Below, piece after piece: positions 1-8,925 of a DNA stretch of 17,735 nt. Position 1 is the first letter of the stretch. Every line of letters begins with the position of its first letter. Source of the stretch: Cerioporus squamosus (lineage: Eukaryota > Basidiomycota > Agaricomycetes > Polyporales > Polyporaceae); contig JABYQS010000582.1 in assembly GCA_022592435.1 (NCBI GenBank), forward strand, positions 1-17,735, given 5' to 3'. Made by a program: the position numbers and the translations under genes. Below the pieces are notes generated by a model that worked only from the letters and a program-made list of their open reading frames with translations, had not been told where the DNA came from and did not search any database.

Positions 1-81
1 ACGGAGCTTACCGGTTCCTGCATGCACGCCGAGGGTGAAAGCAGCGGAGACAAGAGCGAGGATGGTGGTTTTGGAAAACAT
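1..81 (-). CDS. Secreted protein, 5' end only (signal peptide, gene runs off the window)
   Basis: The minus strand opens with an ATG at 81 followed by a classic secretion signal: a short basic N-region (MFSK), a hydrophobic core (ILALVSAAFTLGV) and a likely cleavage after H-A. After 23 codons plus one base, a consensus donor GTAAGC starts at position 11, so exon 1 is 12-81 and the rest lies outside the window. A TATAAAA box sits about 100 nt upstream. The signal peptide followed at once by a phase-1 intron resembles the layout of the double-psi beta-barrel gene at 1602-2087 on the same strand, so a tandem paralogue is possible, but no mature sequence is visible to test this. The family is not recognisable. 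Confidence 0.6.
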   Translation of the reverse strand, partial: MFSKTTILALVSAAFTLGVHAGTGKLR

Positions 82-182
82 ATTGAGATGAGTGTACAAA
101 TGGAGACTTGTGCGCAGAGGAATGTGCGGAGGGTTCTCGAGTGGCAGATCTGCTGACGGTTAGTTGGTGCAGTTTTGCGAGG

Positions 183-189
183 TTTTATA
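183..189 (-). promoter_or_regulatory. TATA box of the partial secreted-protein gene
   Basis: TATAAAA on the minus strand, about 100 nt upstream of the ATG at 81. Spacing and orientation fit a core promoter for that gene. Confidence 0.5.
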
Positions 190-869
190 CCTACGATCTT
201 TGGGCGCTGACACTGTGTTGTAGTCCTAGTCTGCTCTGGAATGACTGGTCACCATCGGTCTGACCGGACACGCCCTACTGAACTGGGCGGCGTACCCCTG
301 GAGACAATGTGTCTTCGTCGGTGGCTGCACCATATAGGGTTCCGGAACGGGTCTTGTTCTTTGCATACTGTTCCGGACGATGCGGGCGTGCATGCGCTGG
401 ACGTAGCCTACGACCGATTCCGGGATTGGCAATCCTCCTTAGGTTCGTAACGAGTTGGTTGCATATGCAACGTATTTCACCACTCCCGACCTGTACGATG
501 ATGACGGAGTCTGTGGTGGTCAGAGCGGTCCGTGACCATCGTCCTCCTTAGGTTCATCGGAAGGAAGCGCTCCAAGTGGCAAGAACGTTTGGACTAGTTG
601 AGACGCAGCGTGAGGGTACCACCCATGAGCGTCCTGGGTGCATCAGACAGCGCGCGATGATTATACTAGTACTCACCGCTACCCACGGCATTCGCATCCC
701 CTGCGTGTATAACCTCACAAGCTGGAGATCAAGGGTCCAGCAAAGTTGATGATATTGCTACGCACAGGATTAAACTCGACTCCGTATCACCCATGCGAGG
801 GTTGAGAGGCTGGTCTCCAGCAGCCTAGCAGGGCAGCCCCGGCCTTACGAAGCGCTCTTCATGTGCATG

Positions 870-881
870 GCGGGATCCCGC
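870..881. repeat. 12-bp perfect palindrome
   Basis: GCGGGATCCCGC is its own reverse complement. The core TCCCGCGG string starting inside it recurs at about 913-920. No known fungal operator is assigned; chance occurrence in GC-rich DNA is possible. Confidence 0.3.
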
Positions 882-1601
882 GGTCGGATCGCCTTTGATC
901 GTCAAAGCAATTGGTCCCGCGGGCGGTATGTGGCGTCTTGGCACGGTGGGAGACGGGGCCCCTCGGACCGGAGGCGTATATGCGCATTTCATCTGAGCTA
1001 GTGCTACGCCTGGTAGCCTGGCTGAAGACGTCGTGCGGGAAAGTTCAAAGCTACGAACCTGTTACAGGTTATAACACATGAGCCTATGCAAGGCGAACAT
1101 CGTGGAGGTCTACATTCATTGTTGAGAGTTCGGACTAAAACGAGTCAGTGCAGCGGTAACGCGCAGACTCTAGTCACAAACCTCAAGCTCATAATTCAGA
1201 GTATGTTCCCATCCTGACGGCGGGCGAGTCGGTGTTTCATACTGTCAATTACCGGCGTCTGACAAGAGATAGCCGCACATCTGTAACCGGCACAATCAGC
1301 TTTTGAGGTGAGGTGCACATACCAGATGGTTTGGCTTGCAATGAATGGAGCACCGAAGTCAGAGAGCTAAGAACGAAGTAGTAGGAGCGTGGTAGTGGCG
1401 GCGCTTGGCGGCGGTACTTACTCTCCGAAGCTGTGCCAATTCGACCCGGACCATTACCATAACCCTAACCTTACCTGACAGCACTTCGAAACCATGAGTA
1501 ACTTGCAATCGAAAACAATTTGGTTCACATTGACTAATAGCAAGACATATGCGTTACAGCACTCTACTAAGCTCCAAGAGGGGTGCCGGTGTAGCCATCA
1601 T

Positions 1602-2087
1602 TCACTCGAAGTCCCAAGTGACCTGGATACGGCCGGCATCGAGGCTCGCAAGCTGCTGGAAGGCACTGGGAGTGAGGTCAATGCTACCGGAGGCGCATCC
1701 GGGGCACAAGTCCTCGACGGTGGCTTCAACGGATTTGCCCTGGTCTGGTGAGAGAATAGAAGTGAGTACGGCGAAAACTGCCTCCACCCGATCTAACTCA
1801 CACTGCACGTTGATACGGCGTCCGCAGTTGGATCCGCCAGAGTACTGGTCGGAACTGAGAGCAACAGCGAAGTCGCTGTTCTGGATGGGAGAGCCGCAGG
1901 CACCGAGGCCGCCATTGGGCTCGTAGTAGGTAGCTGTTAGGAATGGGCCCGTCAGTCACCATGTCATGATCAGTAAGTAGATTGAACACTGTGATTCACC
2001 ATCGCCGGAAATGTCAGCCGCACGAGGGGCACCTTGGACGGCGACGGCGGCGACAGCAGCAGCAATGACGATGGCCTTGAGAGACAT
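1602..2087 (-). CDS. Secreted RlpA-like double-psi beta-barrel (expansin-like) protein
   Basis: Three exons on the minus strand (2000-2087, 1802-1933, 1602-1744) with introns of 66 and 57 nt give a 120-residue protein. A signal peptide (about residues 1-19, MSLKAIVIAAAVAAVAVQG) precedes one double-psi beta-barrel domain: ATYYEP at 30-35, GACGSPI at 40-46, SNCG at 64-67, VEDLCPGC at 83-90 and IDLTPSAF at 95-102. Four Cys (42, 66, 87, 90) can form two disulfides. Asp85 and Asp96 match the conserved acidic pair of expansin domain 1, while the usual Tyr two residues after the first Asp is Cys87. There is no C-terminal carbohydrate-binding domain, so this is the short fungal expansin-like type, a presumed non-hydrolytic, secreted wall-active or protease-inhibitor-like protein. 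The start is fixed by the signal peptide, and a TATA-like box lies about 100 nt upstream. Confidence 0.9.
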
Positions 2088-2187
2088 AGTGGGAGGTGTG
2101 TAGTAGAGGAGCTGTTAGATGGTTGTGTTTGGGTGAGTTGTCGGGGTATGCTTGGATGTCCTGCCGTTCTGTCCAGCAGGTCGCCGG

Positions 2188-2195
2188 CTTTTATG
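2188..2195 (-). promoter_or_regulatory. TATA-like box of the expansin-like gene
   Basis: CATAAAAG on the minus strand, about 100 nt upstream of the ATG at 2087, the same spacing as in the neighbouring secreted-protein gene. Confidence 0.45.
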
Positions 2196-2316
2196 CTGTC
2201 TGCGGGCGACTTCCTTCATGCATCCTGCTAGCTCTCGAGAGGCTGAAGCACGTCGAGTGGAGCACGCTGGTCCGGTCGAACGGGTGGACGAGACATTGAG
2301 AGAAGCGACGGTGGAG

Positions 2317-2943
2317 CTACGTTGGCGGGCTGGAAGGCGGTAATGCGCCGTAGAGCGGTACTGCTTCAGCTTGAATGACCTGCTACGACATCAGTAAAAG
2401 GCTTCGTGCACATAATATAACAGGATGCGCGTACCTTCGATGAGCAACCTGCTGTCAGACACGTTACCGAAGGCTTGCTTGTAGCACCGCCACTCGTACA
2501 GCGGCGCCGGTTAGTCGGTGGAGCATCTTGCAGAGCTCAATCTTCGCAAGCAGATCGGTCGGAATTGGGCCTCGAGTGGCGGCAGCGTAATAGCAGCCAT
2601 GATATTCTGAGCGAAGATTCCTGTCGGAGCGCTGACACCATGGGCTTCTGATGCATGCAGACAATCGCTTGCAATCTGAGCCAGCGAGCGAAACACAATT
2701 TCAACCCCAAAAGCAGCTGACTTGCAGGTACTTAGTGTACGACGCTCTGGTAAGCCAGATACCATGGGATGGTACTTACTGCCACAATGAAACGCCTGGG
2801 AGAAGTCCGTTCGGACGGACCGCTGGCATCGGTGCAATAGAATCCAGCATCGGGCTATTATGTCGCCGCACCAACTCGCATCGTTCGGCATCCGGTAGCA
2901 TCCCCTCGGCAACGATGATTATGGCCTGCCGTCGGACAAATGA
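2317..2943 (-). pseudogene. Possible decayed protein-coding gene, family not recognised
   Basis: The minus strand carries a ladder of intron-like elements with good signals: GTAAGTACC to CTGCAAG (2721-2779), GTACGAG to TGACAG (2452-2499), and GTACGCG to GTAGCAG with a TACTGAT branch point (2380-2434). Between them are coding-like stretches: RRQAIIIVAEGMLPDAERCE in 2780-2943, FGVEIVFRSLAQIASDCLHA and later PTDLLAKIELCKMLHRLTG in 2500-2720, and VIQAEAVPLYGALPPSSPPT ending at a stop at 2317-2319. These stretches do not share one frame across the proposed splices, so at least two frame breaks are needed. I do not recognise a family. It may be a degenerate gene, a poorly sequenced real gene, or chance. 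Confidence 0.3.
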
Positions 2944-4288
2944 CTGCTAGACCTCCCAGTTGGCGACCGCAGCCTCCAGTCGGTACTAGCATGCGCGGCT
3001 GTGGCACATACGGCTGGTGTGAGGGACAGTGCAACGGAGCCTTTGCATTTCATATATCGTACCTGCCGGTATTGAGATCATGTGGCAAGTGGCGACAAAA
3101 CGCTAGAGTGAGCGAGCACCCTGTTTCGATCCGGTTCCAATCCTGTACGGGATGGGTGAGTGGGATGATTCATGGTCCGCAGCGTCACGAGTACTGAGAG
3201 CTTACGAGCGCAGTGATTCGTTTTACATGGCCGCATCCACCATGACCGTATGAAGCCTAATATTGAGAATGCCGGTCGATAGCGCGATGGTGACAGTCGT
3301 AGCGTTGCAGATCACAGCATACACGAGTCCTCCCAGTCAGCTTCGAGCCTTGTAGGCATTGCCAGGTTAGATCAATGCCGCTCAGCAATGTCGGGATTCG
3401 CCAGCTGCACTGTGAGCCTTGATGTTGTACCGGATCCTAGCCTGAGGTCGACGATTAGTGTGCTTGGTGACAGTCTCAGACTCATCGGACACCACTGGGA
3501 AAGCTGGCAGTGGATGGGCGCTCGGCATTTGCCAACGCAGTGTTGAAGCCATACTCACGAGCGCTAGTTGCTTCGACTTTGCTTCGACTCGCCCATATGC
3601 TGCACGCATGATCTCTAGAACATGGCCGGCACACTGAGGAGAGTATTCAGATCTTGCCAGATCGCCCGTGAGGTACTCGCATGAATGTCATGGGAGACAC
3701 CACATGAACGGCCGAATGTCTGTTTTTCCATGGTACGTCCCACAGATTATCCGTCATCATAAACCGGAAATTATCCACACTCGCTTGGTTAGGACTACCG
3801 TATTTACTCAAGGAGCTTACGGCCATAGCGTTGAACGACCATGTATGAGTGGTCCGGCTTTACTACAGTAGTAGATCCACCCCCACTGCACTCGCGAAGA
3901 GCTCGATATCCAGTAGGATACCCACATCTTCAGCACCTCTCGAAGTCCTTGTCATGGTCGGGTCAACTTCGTTCGAACTACCCAATGATCGTGGCGCCAT
4001 CATGGCCAAGCGTGTAACGGCTGCAGATGGACTGGCATTTAAACTCTCGGAACCGACGAAAAACCTCCGAGGCTGTCTCCGTGCAGGTCATTTGTCTACT
4101 TGTCCCATCCTCTGGAACCGCTCTGCCCAAGTCGAGCAACTCGGCCGCATGGTGATGTCGTCATGCAATCTCTCTGGTACGATCCGCCCCGGCCCGTCGT
4201 CGTCCACAACTCCGGGTGAGCACGTTGAATCAATGGGCAGCGAGCTCGCAACGATGACCGGTCGGTATTTTCTGCCATTGCAGCCCCG
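2944..4288. other. Intergenic region upstream of the AA9 LPMO
   Basis: About 1.35 kb with no convincing gene. Short frames on both strands lack recognisable motifs and splice ladders. The last few hundred bases are the presumed LPMO promoter. One CTCCGG at 4210-4215 matches the reverse of the fungal carbon-repressor consensus SYGGRG, but a single match of this short motif is weak. Confidence 0.4.
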
Positions 4289-4295
4289 TATATAA
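4289..4295 (+). promoter_or_regulatory. TATA box of the AA9 LPMO gene
   Basis: TATATAA ends 70 nt upstream of the ATG at 4366, in the right orientation. A strong TATA element fits a highly inducible secreted-enzyme gene. Confidence 0.6.
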
Positions 4296-4365
4296 GCTGC
4301 TTCATTCTGACCTGTCCCTGTAGCTGAGGCATTGTGCAATTGTGCAAGCGACGCCATAGCCCACC

Positions 4366-5565
4366 ATGTTCGGAATCGTCTCTGCATTCGTCCTTAGCGC
4401 TCTCGCTGCCACCTCCGTCAAGGCCCATGGCTATGTTCAGGACGTAGTCATCGGCTCCACGCACTACACGGGGTATCTGCCGTACTCTGACCCTTACGAC
4501 CCCACCCCGCCTGAGAGGATCATCCGCCCTATTCCCGGAAAACGGTGCGTCTGCTTGTAAGGTGGTATAATCGCCCCCGTTATTCATGCTTTCTCGCAGG
4601 TCCCGTCACCAATCTAACTCTGATAGAGTAAGTACACAGCCCATCAACTTTGGAACTGCTGATAGGAGTCGACCGCCGTCTGTTCCAGTATCCAGTGCAA
4701 CGGCTATACCGATGGCGGGGTTGTAGGTTCGAAGCCTGCCCCCATCTTTGCGACGCCCGTCCCGGCTGGCTCACAGGTCCATCTGAACTGGACGACGTGG
4801 CCCGACTCGTACGTTCTGCTTGCCTACATTGCACAAAGTTCTCGCTGACATGTCACGACAATTAGCCACAAAGGCCCTATAATCACTTATCTCGCCCGCG
4901 CTCCAAGCGACATCACCAAATGGCAGCCTGGCACTGAGTGAGCCCAACCGCACCCATTGATTCCGCATACAGATGTTCATGGGCTCTCCCCAATTATAGT
5001 GCTGTCTGGTTCAAGATAGACGAGTCCGGCAAGACCGCGGACGGGAAGTGGGCCGCGACGGACCTCCTCACGGCGTCGAACTCTATCTACACCTTCACTA
5101 TCCCGCCGAAGCTGAAGGCAGGCCAATACATCATTCGGCACGAGATGTAAGCACTCGACTCCACCGTGCCCGCGTCTCTTGCGGCTCGTGTGTCTAGCTA
5201 CGGGTGCTAACCACCGTCGCATATGACCCAGCATCGCGCTGCACAGCGCCTTTGATCAGTATGGTGCCCAGTTCTATCCATCCTGCATCCAGATCGAGGT
5301 CACCGGGTCTGGCAACGCGCTCCCGACCTCTGGTTTGGTGTCCTTCCCGGGCGCATATACCGAGAGCACGTAAGTCGACGATGTGTTTGGGGGAATATTC
5401 TTTGCGCCGCTGACGAGTGCGAGGACAGCCCCGGCATTGTCTTTGACATTTACTCCGATCCTACTCTCCCGTACCCGATCCCTGGGCCCGCTGTGTACGT
5501 TCCAGCGTGTTTCGACCTGCTCGCACGTTCGCTGACCGGCTTGTAGCTGGACTGGCGGTAACTGA
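4366..5565 (+). CDS. AA9 lytic polysaccharide monooxygenase, secreted, with one frameshift in exon 1
   Basis: Copper enzyme that oxidatively cleaves cellulose outside the cell. Eight exons: 4366-4544, 4600-4627, 4689-4808, 4866-4937, 5000-5146, 5232-5369, 5429-5494 and 5547-5565. The 20-residue signal peptide ends at A20, so His21 (HGYVQ) becomes the N-terminal His of the copper histidine brace. Allowing for the frame break, the second brace His is H110 in SHKGP, and the secondary-sphere H186, Q195 and axial Tyr Y197 (AQFYPSC) are present, as are the C72/C200 disulfide cysteines. The predicted length is 255 residues, a single domain without CBM1, ending PGPAVWTGGN. Exon 1 ends PIPGKR where the family has PIPGNGPVT. 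The A-run at 4539-4542 is one base too long, and no alternative donor or acceptor restores the frame. It is either a broken allele or a homopolymer error. Confidence 0.9.
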
Positions 5566-5955
5566 AGCTTCCTTTGACGTTGCTTACTCTAAGGTTTTGC
5601 GACATCCAATGTCCCTCCGAGTACCTCGATGATTGAATAAACGAGTTTGACTGTAACTCTCAACATCATCTCGTGCTGTTACTCGCGGGTATAGCGGACT
5701 AGACTCCATGTCAGAACAGCACGTCAGGATGTGGTCGGAATTTCTCCGCGCCTCAGCTTGATCAGTTGTAGTATCCGATGCATGACCACAATGCGGTACA
5801 AGAAGCTAGCATACGGCCGTGGACGGCGCACTCACGAGCAACGAGCTAGAAGGCGTGAAGAATAGCGCGAGCCCTGAATCTGTGCCGCCGACGCTCCCAG
5901 ACACACAGCGCGCGTCCCACCGACCACATTGATGATAGGCCTCGTCGTACCATGC
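5566..5955. other. Intergenic region between convergent LPMO and TatD genes
   Basis: 390 bases between two gene 3' ends. It contains the AATAAA at 5636-5641 and presumably both 3' UTRs; no coding signal was seen. Confidence 0.5.
5636..5641 (+). terminator. Polyadenylation-like signal of the LPMO gene
   Basis: AATAAA about 70 nt after the LPMO stop codon at 5563-5565, in the sense orientation. Confidence 0.4.
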
Positions 5956-7443
5956 TCAGACGCCATACATCTTCCTAGCGTTCTCTCTGCTTTCGCGCAT
6001 GACCCGCTCGGTGTCCCACCGCAGCTCGCCGATGCGTTCGTTGGCCACGTTAGCCGTCCACTCCGCGGTCCACGGGATCATGGCGGAGTGCGAGAGCGGC
6101 AGGCGACCCTTGCAGTCCTTGAGCGCGCCGTAGATGTTGGAGGGCGTCATGAAGGGCGCGTCGGTCTCGAGGATGATGCGCAGGGGTGCGTCGGGATCGC
6201 TGTCGGAGAGGGCTGCCATGCGGCGGATGACCTCGGAGGTGTTGAGGTTGGTTGCGTAGGTGATGACTCCTGCATGCGGAGAAGCCGAGGCGGTCAGAGG
6301 AGTGTGCCAAATGGGGGAGACAGTAGGGTCTACGAACCGGTGATACCGATGTATAGGTTGGGGAAGTGTTCGAGCATGCGAGCGGCCCATTCCGGGGAGT
6401 CGGTGTAGCAGTGGATGTGTATCTGAACATTGAGGGTTCAGTCAACTACTGCGCTGCGGAAATAGGTGGGCGATGTAGGCGCAGTACGAACGCGATGGTC
6501 AGTGGGAACGTGATCCTTGAGAATGCGCTCTGTATCCTCTTCTGCTTCTCGCGTGTGGATGGTAAGCGGCTTCCCTAGACGAACCGCGTGCTTGAGTTGC
6601 CGGATGAAGACCTCCTGCTGGACGTTGCGCGGAGAGTTGTCGTAGTGGTAGTCCAGTCCCATCTCGCCCCACCCTACACAGCGTGGGTGCGACATGGCTT
6701 CTAATCTGCAAGCGTGATGAGTAAGTTGGTCGGGCACTGCGCGCAGAGAAGAAAGCTCAGACGTACATGGTACGTTCGACTTCATCCGTGTAATTCTTCG
6801 CTTCATGTCTGAAGACAGATCAGGCTCTCCTCCGCGCACAAGACTGCCACCGGATGTGCTCACGGATGTACACCTGCGCGCAACGAGCACATCAATCGCT
6901 CCGATTCGCTCGCATGACCCTCGCACCAAGGAAAAGCGAGAACGCACCCATCACGAACCAATACTCCAGCCCGCCCCACTTCTCCTTCCTGTCTTCCTCC
7001 GTCAGAGCCGAGTCCGCTATCTCCTTCCAGGTCTCGTGCTCGGGAGCCTCGCAGTACACGTCCACGATCGCGTCCACGCCATGCCCGCGGTAGACCTCGC
7101 GCACAAAGTCGTACACCGTCGCGTGCTTGCCCGCCTTGTACTTGCTGCGGTAGGCCGAGAATGTGGAGATGAGGTGCGTATGCGTGTCCACGATGGGGGC
7201 GCCGCCCGGGACGCGCGCGGGGTGTTGCGGGAGGATGAGGTGTTCCTCGGCGGGGGCGGAGGACTTGGACTTCTTGCCCATCTTGCGCGCGGGTTTCGCT
7301 TGTTGGGCGGTGGTGTAGGTGCGAAGTGCGAAGGGACAGACTGAGAGGACTAGCGGAGCGGCCGTAGGTGTGCTGCAGCTGGCTATACCGGTCCGGTACC
7401 GAGGGATCGCACTCAGTAGTGGACGCAGAGTCATTATAGACAT
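5956..7443 (-). CDS. TatD-family metal-dependent hydrolase (Scn1-like), putative mitochondrial presequence
   Basis: Six exons on the minus strand: 6948-7443, 6864-6873, 6767-6808, 6492-6705, 6338-6422 and 5956-6269, giving 386 residues. TatD proteins are TIM-barrel, divalent-metal nucleases; fungal members include fission yeast Scn1. Metal-site motifs are all present: HTH (H88, H90), GVHPHEA (166-172), GWGEMGLDY with E197, PLTIHTREA with H233, IHIHCYTD with H258, and ILETDAPFM with D319. Exon 2 is a 10-nt microexon encoding the core of G-V-H-P. Residues 1-60 have no acidic residue, are rich in Arg, Ser, Thr and Ala, and contain RTYTTAQ, which looks like a mitochondrial targeting sequence. Met55 (at 7281, strong context AAGATGG) could start a shorter cytosolic form. 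Two introns use the less common donor GTTCGT. Its 3' end faces the LPMO. Confidence 0.9.
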
Positions 7444-7849
7444 TGTGCAGCTGCCGCACAGCTCAGCTAAGCTGTGTATGAACAAAGCTGTCTATGTCAC
7501 GCAGGCATTGTGGAGGGTACTGACGGTGACAGTGGTGGTCGAGAAGGAACCACTAGTGTAGTGTGTTGGCGAGTCCGGTATAGGCAAGAGACCTGGGACA
7601 GTGTATAAAACCCTCACTTGCACCACAGCAGGCTCCAAGGACTGCGCGAAAATTGATAATTATACATACGGACGTCGTTACAAGACATGGAGGTATCTGT
7701 GATGATGGTATAGGGGCTACACAGCAGTGCGATAGTAATCGATATGGTATAGAGAGCGTTAACAGGTGTTGTTTCATTACGAATCGTGCCAGCGGTCAGC
7801 CTGGGCGAAGCGGCCAGGCAGAGAGATCCTGGCACGAGCGAGGACACTC
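7444..7849. other. Intergenic region upstream of the TatD gene
   Basis: About 400 bases between the TatD start and the stop of the membrane-protein gene, both on the minus strand. It should hold the TatD promoter. A TATAAAA at 7604-7610 points the other way and has no convincing gene downstream on the plus strand. Confidence 0.45.
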
Positions 7850-8925
7850 TCAGTGGTGTGCAGACGAGGGCGGCCAGAACACCGCGGCGACCCCAGTGAC
7901 GAGGCACACGACCATGCACACGGACGCGAAGACGCCGCCGCTCAGTGCAAGCCTCGACCAAGCAAAGCAGAGTACACCGACGAGCGCGAGGACGAAGCCA
8001 ACAATAGACAGCCACATACAGACCGAGTGGAGGTGGTCCAGCAAGTGCGTAGGCGGCTGCCCGCGTCGAAACGGACCCACTTGCTCGAGATGCGGGTTCG
8101 ACGACCAGATGGGCTGGGTGCTGCTCGCGGTGGTCGTGCGCGAAGCGTTCGCGTCAGCAGTCCCGGACCCCGATCCGCTTCCGTTAGGGTGGACGTTGGT
8201 CGCGCTACCTGCGAGCCCGGACTCGACTTTGCGCTCCTCGCGCTTGGCGACGGTCAGCTTGTACCGAATGAGGAAGAAGGCAGCGAGGAAGGAGAGGATG
8301 GCGGCGAAGACGTGCACGACCAGCGCGCCCGTCAGGGTGGCGTTCGCGAGCTGGCTCGCCGTGGTTTCCCCAGTTTGATCCCCAGGGTCTGGCGCTGTGG
8401 TGCCGAGAAGTTGCGACTCCATGGCAGCAAAGAAAGTTGTCTGTCCAATGTGGTGAGCCTAAACGTCGTCAGGTTTGCAGTCGTGGCGGACAACGAACGA
8501 TGACGCTGATGAGCTGCAAACGGTCCATCCATGATGCCACAAGCTCATTCATGGCCTTCCTCCGCGCTTTCTCGTCGGTTTCGTCCTGGTCCTCCTGCGT
8601 CCCTGCATGCAACAGAAGGGTTGAGAAGTCTGGAGGGCATCATTCGCATGACGTACGTACATTTCCGTGTTGTGTTTGGAGAGTTGTCGGTAGATACAAG
8701 CGGAACATACATCGGAGGCTCGTGATCTCGTTGCGGTGGGACTGCGAGAAGTCCTCGACCGCCGAACAGGATATTGGTCGGTGAGCGCGACAAAGGTGAC
8801 TGGGCAGGCTCCTCCGTGACTGGAACTCCATCCGGGAGCATTATACGGGCTGTGTGATTGTTCAGAGAGGGTTTTGTCGAGGCAGGCAATCAATAGAGGA
8901 CGTACGCATGTTGTCAGAGGGCATA
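7850..8925 (-). CDS. Membrane protein of unknown function with three helices, basidiomycete-type, probable frameshift
   Basis: Four exons on the minus strand: 8907-8925, 8711-8849, 8499-8629 and 7850-8440. The last two are well supported: a soluble helix (DETDEKARRKAMNELVAS) runs over a phase-0 intron (8441-8498) into DRLQLISVI-TTFFAAMESQ, then helix 1 (TGALVVHVFAAILSFLAAFF), a Ser/Gly/Thr linker, and helices 2 and 3 (SIVGFVLALVGVLCFAW and VFASVCMVVCLVTGVAAVFW). I do not know a function; it resembles uncharacterised agaricomycete membrane proteins. The N-terminal part is less certain. Coding character switches frame near 8759-8764, from SPTNILFG to VEDFSQSHRNEITSLR (15 of 16 codons end in G or C), which needs one base fewer and gives 292 residues. 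A frameshift-free alternative uses exon 8661-8849 with 8499-8602 and gives 300 residues with less coding-like sequence. A TATTATAA box lies about 50 nt upstream. Confidence 0.75.

Larger units (their letters stand above)
82..1601. other. Intergenic region, no gene seen
   Basis: About 1.5 kb between two minus-strand secreted-protein genes. Reading frames are short, low in coding character and have no recognisable motif. It holds a TATA box (183-189), a 12-bp perfect palindrome (870-881) and a two-unit telomere-like string near 1457. No tRNA arm pattern or transposon end was found. Confidence 0.5.

Noticed and set aside
3849..4295. 148-codon plus-strand open frame upstream of the LPMO
   Set aside because: It ends in the LPMO TATA box, has no motif or signal peptide, and has non-coding composition.
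4724..4740. GGTTCGAAGCC resembling a tRNA T-arm
   Set aside because: It lies inside LPMO exon 3, in the coding frame (GVVGSKPAP), and no matching anticodon or D-arm surrounds it.
6706..6947. Reading the TatD gene with a single intron from 6947 to 6809
   Set aside because: It drops the conserved G-V-H-P and puts the following HEAKNYTDEVERT out of frame; only the 10-nt exon restores both.
7604..7610. TATAAAA on the plus strand
   Set aside because: No plausible plus-strand gene starts downstream; the region ahead is the 3' end of a minus-strand gene.
7653..8503. Two plus-strand open frames of over 240 codons
   Set aside because: They are antisense to the membrane-protein gene, a by-product of GC-rich codon use. 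The opposite strand has clear transmembrane segments.
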